DNA of 64,000 nucleotides, taken from Rhynchopus euleeides. Taxonomy: Eukaryota; Euglenozoa; Diplonemea; Diplonemida; Diplonemidae. The stretch is from positions 1,256,727 through 1,320,726 of the forward strand of contig OY723248.1 of assembly GCA_963210315.1 (NCBI GenBank), written 5' to 3'. This document shows positions 32,690 through 43,067 of this stretch, in pieces (position 1 is the stretch's first letter; the number at the start of each line of letters is the position of its first letter). A program made the translations under genes and the position numbers. The notes under the pieces were generated by a model, which saw only the letters and a list, made by a program, of their open reading frames with translations, ran no database searches and was not told where the DNA came from.

Positions 32690-32715
32690 CTTTATATATT
32701 CGTTGCTGTTGGCAG
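32690..32715 (+). promoter_or_regulatory. Candidate splice acceptor of the ARMH3-like gene
   Basis: A long C/T tract (about 32637-32694) is followed by the first AG at 32714-32715 (GTTGGCAG), 28 nt before the ATG at 32744. It fits a spliced-leader acceptor. Confidence 0.42.
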
Positions 32716-32743
32716 GAAGCCCCTGCGTGTGGGGGGAGGAGGT

Positions 32744-35158
32744 ATGGCGCCTCAAGCGGGATCCCTTTCGGGGAAGCAGGACAAAGGCGGGGCGGGGGCG
32801 TCGAGCAGGTTTACGAAGTGGCTGAGGAAGGAGGGGGGCGGGCGGACGCCTCATGGAAGCGCAGCCAAGCTGAAGGTCGCGCCGAAGGCTGCGCTGAAGA
32901 GCATCGTCTGCGGGGTTTACGAAAGCGTTTTTGACGGAAAGGACCCTGAGGGCGCTGTCCCCAGCTGGGATGAGTTCTGGCTCCTCCGCGTCGACTCCCC
33001 CCACATCCTCCACTGCCTCGGGATGCTCACCGAAGCGGAGCTGGTATCGGGCGGGGTCAGCGCCACCCTCCCCCTCTTCCTCAACCGCGCCAAGCAGGTC
33101 GCCTGCGACTCCGCCGCAAACCCCACACGCAGGCTACGTGCCTTCGAAACCATCGCCGCTATCCTCCGTGGAATCCTCTCCAAGACAGGTTACACCTCCT
33201 ATGCAGTGGACGTCATCCGCATCACATGCGGGCAGGGCGACGGCAGCTCATTCTATGGAGGACTGATCCGTGCCACAGCCATGGTGTTGGAGAGTGACTC
33301 ACCGAGGGACCCAGCCCAGGCGACGCATGTCCTGCGCCTCAAGCATGCCGCTTCGGAAGCTCTGAAGAGCATCATCTGCTCTCAGGCGGATACAGCGCTG
33401 AACTGCCTCCTGGAGCTGCCTGTGTCCATCCTCCAGCAGAGCTCTCTCTTTGCAACCGTGTTCTCAAGCTATGGGGAGTCGGTTGGCCCCACGGCAGTCC
33501 CGCTGCGCTCGCGCCACCCGGAGAGATTCGAGCTGAACGTGCTGCAGGTCTTCGCGGTGATGGTGAGCCACGCCCGGGAGCACAGCCTCCTCCCGGGGGG
33601 GTCGAAGCGGAACGCCGTTGCCGCATTCATCGGGGGCACCGGTGGCGGCCCCGTGCAGGGGCTGGCACGCCTCATCGAATTCTGCCTCCACGCATACAAC
33701 AGGGGCATCATACAGCAGACGCAGAGCGGCAGTCTCAGCATGTCGGGCAGCATGGGTTCAGGCATGCTGATGGGTTGGATGAGCTATATCTCCGGGGGTG
33801 GTGGCGGCGGCGGGGATGCGGCAAAGGGGGGCTCGGAGGGGAAGGCGTCGGACGACCTTGCGGTGCAGCGGTACTACGGGAGGATCAACGCCCCGCCCTC
33901 CGGAGGGGGGAACACCCAGACGGAGCAGGAGGAGTTTGAGGCCCTCTTCCCCGAATTCCACCCCAGCTCCCCGGTGTATGCCCCGGTGCCTGCGCTGCTC
34001 AGCGCGTCGCTGATGGTGGTGGCGGAGGCGGCATCGCCCTCTGCCCCGCTGTCGGAATTTGTCGACCTCCTCGTGTCATGCCAGGTGGACACACGCGAGC
34101 AGTTTGCCTACCTCCGCGCGCACGACAGGTCGCACCGGAATAACGCAGGGCTCTCCGACGCCTTCCTCCTGCTGGACACCGCACAGAAGAAGGGCGAGGT
34201 GCTGCAGTCCTCTTCCTACCTCTTCCTCGAGCTCCTCCTGACAACCAGCATTGTGCTGCACCTCAGCAAACACCCCCACGTCAAGAATGCAACGGGGGGC
34301 GTGCTCCTGACGTGGTGCCACCTCCTCCGGCAGAGCCGTGTTGCCCGCGAGCTGTTTGAGAGCAGCAGCGAGCTGCGCATCCACTTCTACGCGACAGGCA
34401 AGGTGCTCGGCAGCGCATGGAAGGTGGAAGCCTCCCGAGGGTGCCCCGTGAAGGACTCCGCGGCGAGCCTCAGCGGGGCTGCCGCGGGGACTGTCTTCTC
34501 TCTGGTGGATGCCTTCATCTCGACTCACCTCCCGTCGCTCTATGCCTTGGAGTATTATGAGCTTGCGTTGGATGCCCTGATCCACCTGGTGGTGCAGCAG
34601 ATGGATTCGCAGAAGAAGATCGCATGGGACTGGTCCCACCTCTTCGAGAAACTCCTCCAGGTTCTGAAGGCGAGCCTGAAGTCCCCCCTCGGTGAATCTC
34701 AGATGTCACGTGGGCTTGTGAAGCGGTCGTACCACCTATTCAAGCTGCTGCTGCGCAAACCGACTGTTCTCTACTCGCAGGACCATCTGGTGGCATTGGT
34801 GTATGACATGGTTCGGTATAAGGATGTGTTCACCTCGCTCTCGGAGAGGGTTGCGGAATACCTGAAGACGGCAACTGCGACGACAACGATGAAAGGGATC
34901 AGCACATTTGTCACGGAGAGCCTGAAGCTCATCGAAGCGGTTGAGGCTCGTGTGACGGAGTCCCCCTCCGTGGATCCTAACCATCTCATCCAGCAGGTGA
35001 TCGATGCCTCGGATTCCAATAAAGACCACGACCTGCTGTGGCAGCTCCCCAGCGCCCTGTATGAAGAGCTTTCCAGTGTCAGCCGTGAGGTTGACCAGAA
35101 GAGCACCGTATCCACCGCCATGGGCGAAACGCTCTGCCATGTCGCGTATGTGCTCTAG
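32744..35158 (+). CDS. ARMH3: ARMH3 (C10orf76) homolog, armadillo-like helical protein, 804 aa
   Basis: Animal ARMH3 is a Golgi-associated helical-repeat protein that partners PI4KB and GBF1 in PI4P supply and secretion. The N-terminal region matches by recall: VYESVFDGKDPEGAVPSWDE-FWLLRVDS where the human protein has [28 protein letters not shown], and LRAFETIAAILRGI where it has VNALQTLCALIRGV. The LN-x-LQV-x-AVMV block fits the YDAVVLLALLVNYR segment. The C-terminal half carries a DUF1741-like helical region (YYELALDALIHLVVQQ, LFEKLLQVLKASLKSP). It is longer than the human protein (689 aa) because of Gly/Ser-rich insertions around residues 330-390. It is one exon; the start is the first ATG after the acceptor. 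Confidence 0.82.
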   Translation: MAPQAGSLSGKQDKGGAGASSRFTKWLRKEGGGRTPHGSAAKLKVAPKAALKSIVCGVYESVFDGKDPEGAVPSWDEFWLLRVDSPHILHCLGMLTEAELVSGGVSATLPLFLNRAKQVACDSAANPTRRLRAFETIAAILRGILSKTGYTSYAVDVIRITCGQGDGSSFYGGLIRATAMVLESDSPRDPAQATHVLRLKHAASEALKSIICSQADTALNCLLELPVSILQQSSLFATVFSSYGESVGPTAVPLRSRHPERFELNVLQVFAVMVSHAREHSLLPGGSKRNAVAAFIGGTGGGPVQGLARLIEFCLHAYNRGIIQQTQSGSLSMSGSMGSGMLMGWMSYISGGGGGGGDAAKGGSEGKASDDLAVQRYYGRINAPPSGGGNTQTEQEEFEALFPEFHPSSPVYAPVPALLSASLMVVAEAASPSAPLSEFVDLLVSCQVDTREQFAYLRAHDRSHRNNAGLSDAFLLLDTAQKKGEVLQSSSYLFLELLLTTSIVLHLSKHPHVKNATGGVLLTWCHLLRQSRVARELFESSSELRIHFYATGKVLGSAWKVEASRGCPVKDSAASLSGAAAGTVFSLVDAFISTHLPSLYALEYYELALDALIHLVVQQMDSQKKIAWDWSHLFEKLLQVLKASLKSPLGESQMSRGLVKRSYHLFKLLLRKPTVLYSQDHLVALVYDMVRYKDVFTSLSERVAEYLKTATATTTMKGISTFVTESLKLIEAVEARVTESPSVDPNHLIQQVIDASDSNKDHDLLWQLPSALYEELSSVSREVDQKSTVSTAMGETLCHVAYVL

Positions 35159-35421
35159 CGGAAAGCCGACAGGGCTCTCTCCTTTGTCTGGCTGCCACAC
35201 ACCCTGCGCCCTGCTTGGTGCCCCCCTTCCTTCCGATGTGCTGCAGGGTGGTGTCCGGAAGCGGAGCTCTCCACGCATGTGACACCGAACCTATCCAGAC
35301 ATGCGTCCGTGCCTCCTTGCATGTCGCGAGGAGGGAGAGAGAGAGAGAGAGAAATAAATGAATGAACTGGGTAGCCACAGTCTGATCGCCCCGCCAAAAA
35401 AAAAATGTGGGCGTGCTTGAT

Positions 35422-38400
35422 CATACCTGAATGTTGCCCGGTATGAGTATAAGGATTTTCAGAATTGCCAATAATTTTTTTTCTTGGTGGTTCAGGCCCA
35501 GGCACGTAGCTTGAAATTGGATTTTCAGATTTTTGCTGGTTCTGCTGGTCTGGGGAATTTTCCGGCGCTTCGCCCAAAATCTTGTCCTGACCGAACACCG
35601 GTTCTCCGGAGCGTGTCCGGAGGCACGGAGTACACAGCGCCACAGTGGGCCTTCGCTCCGGTGCCGAAACGGTGTGTTGGTGCTTTTCCGATGTATGCAT
35701 AGGAAGAAATCACCGAACTTTGACGAAAACTTGACGGTAGCGAAGAAACCCACAGTCGCATATTGACAAGCACAAGCCACAGGGGTCTGGGGGGCGGAGC
35801 CCCCCAGCCGCCGGAGGCCACGGTAGTGAACATCTGTTCCTTCCGGGCTGAACACGGTGTGGATCTCTCCGACATCAGGTCGGAACCCAGTCCTGCGCGG
35901 GAAGCAGTCCTCGGGAGCCGAAACCCTCGTGGTTCGGGCCTGCTGCAGGTACATCTTCGGCCTGGTGTGAGGGAAAACCCCCCCACCAAAAAAAATTCTG
36001 GGGTTTCCCGGACAGGCCTGGGCGGGGAACCAGCCCTTTTTCCGGGTTTTTTGGGTCGGGGAACCAGGTTTTTTCTAAGAATTTTTACAAGGGATTTTTT
36101 GCTCACCCCCCCACAGGTTTCAGGCGCGTGCCCGTCAGGCGGGACTTTTTCTATGATTTCTACGATGAAAACCACCCCCCCGCCCCCACCCCCCCCCCCC
36201 TTCTAAGAACGATGATGGCTCACTCGGAAGTTTCGGCGTCCGAAACGTACGCCCACTCTCCCCAATCCTCCTCCATGTCGACATCGATGTCGACATGGAC
36301 GCGGGCCCTTTTCTCCTGGGGCTCCTCGGGGTGCGGCCCAACCTCCCTCCTGCGCTCTGCCGGTGCCGCCTGTGTGGGAGGCAGCTGCGGCGGTTCTTCC
36401 GGCTGAGGTGTGGGGAGTGTCGATGGGGTGCCCGGGGTCGATGAAGCGGGGAGCTGGAAGGTGACATGTTGCAGGGTGGCTGGAGGCACGACGGGGGGTG
36501 CGGCATCTGCAAGCAACGAAGTGAGGAAGGGATCCTCAGGGACTTCCTCCACGAGGCTGACAATCGACAATGCATCGGCGTTGTCATCTTCCCAGCTGCC
36601 GTCCGATTCCTCATCACAATCCTCCACGCCAGCAAATAGAGAACCCATGGCTGCATCGAGGTCAACGAGCTCCACGGTTGTCAGAGTTGGAAGAGGCGTC
36701 AGGGAACGCGCAGTGAAGCGGCGCTTCTTGTTGGCGAGGAACGTGTTGACTGTTTCTTCAACGATGATCTTGCGCGCCGCGTCATCATGTGACAGCTCTA
36801 GAGTGATGCCCAGTTCTTGAGAGATGCTTGCGGCAGAGAGTGCCTTCCGGAACGATCCCCTCATGCGCGTTACAACTGAAAAAGCAGCCTCCACAAACAC
36901 AGTCGAGGGTGACAGTGCCACCATGGCCTCAAGCACTATCGCAAACGTCGAACTCTCGGATTCCAGCAAGAAGTCGACGACAAACTCTTTCAGAAGGTTC
37001 CCCCTGAGATCTGTGCATTCCAACCGCAGCTTCACCCACTCCATGCCGATGCTGAGAATCTCTGCCTGGTCGTAACCCAAGCGAGAAGCGAGCGCCATGA
37101 GGCACTCGCACGTGCTGTCCTTCCCACTTGTCGCGAAGAAAGAGCTGAATGAGCGGCAGGGATACTCCTCCCACCTCTTGGCCAGGTCCTTGTAGATGGT
37201 GTGGCAGAGCTTTGAGCGCCAGGAAGTCATCTCGGCAACTACCCCCGGAGGCAACGATGTGGTTCCCTGGTTCTCATAGAACTTGGCTTCGTGCTTGCCA
37301 GGCTGGCGCGCCAGCACCTTATGCACTGTCAGTGCATTCTGCAGGATGCTCTCCATCGACGAGAGCGACAGGTCTCGCTTCTGCAACGCCTCGCTCACCC
37401 CTTTATTGATGTCGAAGACGTCAGCCAAGATGCAAGTCGAGAGGGAATACTCGGGGGTGAGCTTGTGGAAGAAGAACGGCGGCGGCTGGATCTCCCCGAG
37501 CATAGCGACAGTGAAGTCAAAGTTCACCACAGCCGCGTTCAGGCGACGGAACGTTGCAGCTGCCCAACGCACGGAGTGCTCCTTCGGGAAGGAGAGACAT
37601 TTCCCACCGGAAATGATCTGCAGAGACTTCTGCCTGGCGGTTGATCTGAAGAAGGCAAACCAGTGTCGGAGGAGGCGGCTATGTTCAACAACCTTTCGTG
37701 TCTTCTTGATGAGGCCGACGGACAGCTGGTGCATGTGGGCAGCATCATGCACATCGATGAGAGTGCATCCCCACGCGATCTCGAGCTTCCCCCTGAGACT
37801 CTTCATCGTTGATGCCCCGTCTGCCGCGAATCCCTTCAGCGAACGCCGCGCCCACTGCGACAGCTGGAGGCTGTCGAACAACTTGACCAGCTCGTCCTTC
37901 TGCGACTCTGCGTCAGCTTTCTTCAAGTCGACTGTGCCCACACACCAATCTTTCATAGCACAATCCGTCCTGCTGATCCCCGAAACGATGACGATCATCA
38001 AGTCGATGCGGGCGAACGTGGTACCGTCCACCTTCAGGGTTGCCGCCCGACACGCACGCACCGCACCCACCACTCCCCTCAGGAGCACCTCCCAGAGTAT
38101 CGTCTGGAACTCCTTCGCGACTTTTCGAGAGTAGTGGGTGTCCAGGACATGCAGCCCCTTCCGCTTGTCGTCCTGCAACCTCGCACCCACACTGCTCAGC
38201 CCCTCCGCCCGTTGCGTCGCCGTTGCCACGTTGTACACCAGGTTGACCAGACTTGTGTACTGCTCGCTGGTCACCTTCACCTTCGCGCACAGCGTCTGCT
38301 TGGGGATATCTGTAGCTGTCACATTGGTGTTTTCACTCCCAGGCGTGGACAACTGCACTGCTCTCTTGTGCGCCGCACCACCCATGTGGCGGCGGATATT

Positions 38401-41400
38401 GCTTTGCTGGCGCCCAACTGTCGTGGCAGACATAGACGCTTCGCCGCGTGCATACCGGAGCAAGTGGGGTTGCTCCGAGAACTCCCCCTCCAGCTGCACC
38501 AAGAACGGTGCACACGTGGTGCACCTCCACCTCCCATCAGGGAGACGCACCACACCGGAGGCTGCAGCGTGGATCTTCCGCTGCTGCTTCTCCTGTATGG
38601 CGAGCTGTGCCTGCCGCTGCTGAATCCGAAGGAGACCGTTCACCATTGAGCCCTCTGGCACGTACTTCTTGTTTGCTGCCATCAAAAGAAGGAAGTGCGC
38701 CTTTGCTGTGTCGAAGACAAGCCGCAAGGGGTACTGGGCCATCAACGACGGAAGAAGCAAGCCGAAGGTGCGAGGCTGTGTGGTGTCGACGATAGAAAAG
38801 TGAACATTTAAACCGCGGGATGTGCGGAAAGTCTGCAGGGCCACTGACGCGGTGTTGGTGTCCAACTCTTCGTCCACGAGGAATCTCGTATCCATCAATC
38901 GCGGACGCCTGAGCTTCACCGTGAGGGCCTCCGCTTCGGGGGAGTCAACGCCCTCCAGAAGCGCCGCAGCACTGGTACGCGTCGGCTCCGTAATGGGAAT
39001 TGACCTTGCTAGGCAGTCAAGCACTCGGAGGCAGTAGTGTCCAGAACTGTATAGATCCCGTTGAACCCACCCTGGTACAAGCCCAATGTTGACGCCTCCG
39101 GTTGATTGGGCGAGCTTCATGGCGGTCAGCCATGGGGACAGTCGCCCGGCGCTGTCGAACGCGGCGACGTGGCACGCCCCTTCCCCGGTGTAGAAGGCGG
39201 CGTGGGGTGCAGGGGCGACAGGGGCGGCGGTGGTAGCTGCAGGAGAGGCGGCCAGGGGATCCGGAGGAGGAGGCGGCGGCGCATCATGCGAAGCATCGAC
39301 GTCGTGCCCGTCACCGTCCGATGCCTCACGTGCGTACAGCACGAGTGCTGGCTTCGCGTTCGCACGATTGAACGGCGCCACAGAGCAATCCGTCACACGA
39401 TCAGTCGTGATCGACTTCCACTTCAGAGTGGTGGCGGGGCCACGAGCGCACAGCGTCTCCCAGGCGATCCCCTTCGCGAGGGTCAGCCCGGACTTTGTGC
39501 ACGATGCACCGACAAACCGGTACCGGTGATTCACCGGCTGCACCGTGCCCACCTGCACCACCCCGTTGCCGTCAACGCCAAGCTCACGAAGGGCGGAGAG
39601 GTCTCTTAATTCCTTGACGTTGACGGTTTCCGCAAGCTCCGTCAGGTGCTTCTGCTTCTCGCCGGATGCAGAAAACCGCTGCGTCGAGAGGAACAGGAGG
39701 TGCGGGGCCTTCTCGACGCAGAACTGCGCAGCCCGGACAGCACCACATGTGCACGGACCTTGCTTCTCCATAAATTGAGAAGCAACGCGCTGCACCTCGT
39801 CCTTCACGACGCCCAACATCACAACCATGCTGTCTGTAATAGCTGTGCGGAACTCACCACAAGATGGGCAGCTGTAGACGGTGGCGCTTTTGGTGGTGCA
39901 GAGGTGCTTCAGGTGCGGGTGTTTGTGTCCGAGGGCGGAGAGACTGACGTCAGGGTTGGGTCGCTGCGGGTCCTGCGAGGTGATCATCTGGGGCTCGTTC
40001 TCATCGGGGGTTGTGCTCCGCAGGGACTGGAGGAGGTTGCTCAATACACCTTGGCACTCCCGCAGTACTGTACATGCCAGCAGCTGGAGGATAGTTACAA
40101 AGCTGCCACTCCCCGACGCCACCCCCCTACTGGCCCCTTCAGGCCTGAAAGCCCAAAAGCTCCCGGAGATTTTTGCAGTGGTGCGCACCATATTCGCGGA
40201 GTACGTGAGGTTGGGTGAGTGTGAGGTCAGGGTCCTGTCGAAGGGTAGTCGAGTGGGAATAAATAGGGAGGTCCTCAGGAGTGCAATACAACAGCAATAC
40301 ACAGGCAACACACCAGCAACACGCAAACCGAGGCAAGAGGAGGTGGGCGGGGTCATCCTGCGGAGTCTCCAGTTGGCCAGCAAGGCGAACTGTACGGGGG
40401 AGAGACTTCCCTTCCATCCTTGTGTGCGCCCTGTCGACTGGGAAAATCTTAGAAAAAAAAATTTCCTCTGCGAAAAACCCTTAGAAAAAAAATTTCCCTT
40501 ACAAAATTCTTAGAAAAAAACTTTTTTTCCCCGTACAAAAGTTCTTAGAAAAAAAGTTCAGAATCCTGAAAGTGGGGAACCAGCCCCCCAGTTAGGAACA
40601 GCCCTGTTCCCGGATTTATACTTTTTTTTTCTTTTTCCCCCAGACCAGCAACACAGGCAACTGCTGGTCTCGAGACCAGCTGGACCCCCCAAGCTACATG
40701 CCTGTTCAGGCCCAAATGGTGTGAACAAATAATATTTCCGGAGAAAGAAAAGTACCATGGCGTGAGCCACGGATCCCAATGATGCAAATAAACGCATTTT
40801 CGGGAGGAGGAAAAAATGGCCCAAAAATGGGCCCGGGCGGGCCAGCCCATGGGGCCTGGCCCATGTCCTCAGTGTCTGTCATTGAACCTCTGGCTTTGAG
40901 GCGACGATCCAGCCCGCACTGACGAGCCTTGGCGCCCTCATCGAACCCTTGGGCGCAATTTACGCAAGTTCAGGAAGATGGACTGTACCGCACAAGGAAC
41001 AGATGTTCAGTACCGTGGCCTCCGGCGGCTGGGGGGCTCTGCCCCCCAGACCCCCGCGTGACGTATGCCTGTCGACCAAGCCCTTTGGGATCACATCAGG
41101 TCATGGAATCCAGAGACCGCCCTCAGGAGGACGCACCCAACTCACCACAGAATCTGTACCCCACAAGGAACAGGTGTTCGCGACCGTGGCCTCCGGCGGC
41201 TGGGGGGCTCCGCTCCCCAGACCCCCCTGTGGACCTCTTTGCATTCTCTGGACCACCTCTAAGGGTGCACCACTCTTCTACAGGGTCAAACTGCATATTC
41301 CCACGTTTTCTCGTGTTTCTGTACGGGGTCTAATAAAATATGGACTCATCCGCAGAACACGTCTGGGGGCACCATGGATTCCAATGTTCCGAAACATGCC

Positions 41401-41538
41401 GTTTTCGGTGTTTTTCGGGTCACCTGCGGTGCGCACCACCCAAGAAATGGGATGAAACAGGTCACGAAAACCAAGAAAAAAATTGAGTATAAGTACCGGG
41501 TTTTTGGCCGCTTTTTGTCAGAATAAGCTTCAGGTATG
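35422..41538. mobile_element. Autonomous-looking hAT element, 6117 bp
   Basis: Ends are CATACCTGAA and TTCAGGTATG. GTGCTTGAT flanks both sides (35413-35421 and 41539-41547), which contains the 8-bp hAT target duplication. One long transposase ORF runs on the minus strand (40383-36220). Subterminal regions hold copies of a GGGGGGCGGAGCCCCCC hairpin (35788 and, reversed, near 41030 and 41205) and clustered TTCTTAGAAAAAA words (about 40445-40560). A deletion derivative lies at 44542-45439. Confidence 0.9.
36220..40191 (-). CDS. hAT transposase with N-terminal USP-like region, ~1323 aa
   Basis: The start was set at the ATG at 40191 (MVRTTAKISG); the frame is open to 40383. Residues ~25-285 resemble an ubiquitin-specific protease: SGSFVTILQLLACT like the Cys box, CPSC (108-111) and CTCG (147-150) like the finger, PHLLFLSTQRF, then YRFVGASCTKSG...LKWKSITTDRVTDCS...ALVLYAR like the His box. 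The catalytic Cys and His are not where expected. A BED/TTF-type finger follows (WRCTTCAPF...HMGGAAHKR). The hAT core has the FAADGASTMKSL block and DVHDAAHMHQLSVGL, and the C-terminal dimerisation block is ALSPSTVFVEAAFSVVTRMRGSFR. The tail is acidic and Pro-rich. The ORF is intact over its length, suggesting an active or recently active element. Confidence 0.78.
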   Translation of the reverse strand: MVRTTAKISGSFWAFRPEGASRGVASGSGSFVTILQLLACTVLRECQGVLSNLLQSLRSTTPDENEPQMITSQDPQRPNPDVSLSALGHKHPHLKHLCTTKSATVYSCPSCGEFRTAITDSMVVMLGVVKDEVQRVASQFMEKQGPCTCGAVRAAQFCVEKAPHLLFLSTQRFSASGEKQKHLTELAETVNVKELRDLSALRELGVDGNGVVQVGTVQPVNHRYRFVGASCTKSGLTLAKGIAWETLCARGPATTLKWKSITTDRVTDCSVAPFNRANAKPALVLYAREASDGDGHDVDASHDAPPPPPPDPLAASPAATTAAPVAPAPHAAFYTGEGACHVAAFDSAGRLSPWLTAMKLAQSTGGVNIGLVPGWVQRDLYSSGHYCLRVLDCLARSIPITEPTRTSAAALLEGVDSPEAEALTVKLRRPRLMDTRFLVDEELDTNTASVALQTFRTSRGLNVHFSIVDTTQPRTFGLLLPSLMAQYPLRLVFDTAKAHFLLLMAANKKYVPEGSMVNGLLRIQQRQAQLAIQEKQQRKIHAAASGVVRLPDGRWRCTTCAPFLVQLEGEFSEQPHLLRYARGEASMSATTVGRQQSNIRRHMGGAAHKRAVQLSTPGSENTNVTATDIPKQTLCAKVKVTSEQYTSLVNLVYNVATATQRAEGLSSVGARLQDDKRKGLHVLDTHYSRKVAKEFQTILWEVLLRGVVGAVRACRAATLKVDGTTFARIDLMIVIVSGISRTDCAMKDWCVGTVDLKKADAESQKDELVKLFDSLQLSQWARRSLKGFAADGASTMKSLRGKLEIAWGCTLIDVHDAAHMHQLSVGLIKKTRKVVEHSRLLRHWFAFFRSTARQKSLQIISGGKCLSFPKEHSVRWAAATFRRLNAAVVNFDFTVAMLGEIQPPPFFFHKLTPEYSLSTCILADVFDINKGVSEALQKRDLSLSSMESILQNALTVHKVLARQPGKHEAKFYENQGTTSLPPGVVAEMTSWRSKLCHTIYKDLAKRWEEYPCRSFSSFFATSGKDSTCECLMALASRLGYDQAEILSIGMEWVKLRLECTDLRGNLLKEFVVDFLLESESSTFAIVLEAMVALSPSTVFVEAAFSVVTRMRGSFRKALSAASISQELGITLELSHDDAARKIIVEETVNTFLANKKRRFTARSLTPLPTLTTVELVDLDAAMGSLFAGVEDCDEESDGSWEDDNADALSIVSLVEEVPEDPFLTSLLADAAPPVVPPATLQHVTFQLPASSTPGTPSTLPTPQPEEPPQLPPTQAAPAERRREVGPHPEEPQEKRARVHVDIDVDMEEDWGEWAYVSDAETSE

Positions 41539-41882
41539 GTGCTTGATTGACGGAGGTGGTGAGTGAGCCTGCTTGAGTGGGGTACCCCTCGGTACCCTAA
41601 CTAACCCCGAGACCCGCTCTCCACACCACACTCACATGGTTGTCCCCCCTCTCCCCTCCTACCCCTCCTACCCCTCCGACCCCTCCGACCCCTAACCTCT
41701 CTTTCCAGCATTTTTTGCCCAAACAAGCTTGCTTGTCACAGCGGGAGCGTACCCGCGCGGAGTGTGTTTTGAGAGAGCAACACAAAACTGCTTATTTGGC
41801 AACGCCCTTCACAGGGGCCACAACACACTGCCGCTCGTTCGCACAAACGAAACCTGGGCTCTTTTTGCCCCCCCCCCCCCTA

Positions 41883-43049
41883 GGAGGGGCTAATTCAACC
41901 AAAAAAACGTTAAGATACCCCACTTTTTCAGGGAGCACCCCTAAGTGTGAAACCAAGGTTGGAAACCGACCCAGACCGGCCTGGAAACGTGTTTCTGGGG
42001 GGTTTAGGTGACCTATGTAGTCCAGAGAGGCCCAGAAACGTGATTTTTCCTGCTTTTTTTCAGGTGGCTCAGATGTGGTACCGCTTCGGCCCCCTAAATG
42101 ACCCTCGAACAACCGCCGCCGGGAACTCTTTTCTGCGGGCACTGGCGGCTTGAAGTCATGTGTTCCCAGTGCGTCAATGTCGTCGCGCTTGAGCCACTTC
42201 GGGCCAGGCTTGATCGTCTTCGCCCCGTTCACCTTTTCTTTGAGATCAAGAATACGTACGGAAAGAGTACTTGCCCTGAAGCTCCGCCTTCTTTCGTACA
42301 GCGTATGCCTCATCATACGCCTCCGCATGCGAAAGGAGGGTTGCCCGCTGCCGCGCCTAATGGATCTCGTTGTCGGTAGAGAGGAGGTCCATCCCGAGCT
42401 GCAGTTGTGTGTGGAGATTCTGCCTCAATGTGTGTGGAGATTCTGCCCCATGAGCTGCCCAATGCGATAGGGGTTGACGGCAATCTGTCGCGATGATCAC
42501 CAGGATGTGACCCCATGACAGCACTCCACCCTATCGGTGGTCAGGGGCACAGTATCCAGGGCAGCTGAGGCCTCCGGGTCGTGAAAGAAGATGTCATCGC
42601 TCCTGCATCTCACTGAACTTTGCAGCCATGGCCTTCCCACCCTTTCGCGCCAGGCTGCCACCACTTCCTTCTCCGCGTGCTCTAATGCGGGGTGGCACAC
42701 CGTGAACTTGTGCAGAGCACTTTTGCCCCTGCTCCCGTGGTGCTGCTTGTCGCCCCCGGGTGCTCCGATGGCGATTTTAAATCGCTCCACGGCCTCAATC
42801 AGGTCTTGATCGATGAAGGATTTGGTTGAAGTCGGTTTGCATGCTGCAAACTGGCTCGGCACTGGTACCACATCTGAGCCACAAAATTAGAGTCGCAAAA
42901 AACATGCTTTCTGAGCCGAATTCGGGCCTATTCCGGTCAGATACCGAGTTTCCGGGGTGATATGGGGTGTTTCCGACCTTTTGGTGCCCTTGGGGGCCTC
43001 TCTGGGGTGATGTTGAAAATTGGGGCATCTTTACGGTTTTAGCCCCCCC
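41883..43049. mobile_element. G7-ended element, 1167 bp, with divergent inverted ends
   Basis: The left end is GGAGGGGCTAATTC, the right end TTAGCCCCCCC, flanked by TA on both sides inside C runs (41881-41882, 43050-43051). GTGGCTCAGATGTGGTACC occurs in inverted orientation at about 42062-42080 and 42865-42883, closing the ~190-bp arms. No transposase was recognised. Size and ends match its neighbour at 43068 but the body differs. Confidence 0.75.
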
Positions 43050-43067
43050 TACCCCCCCCCCCCCCTA

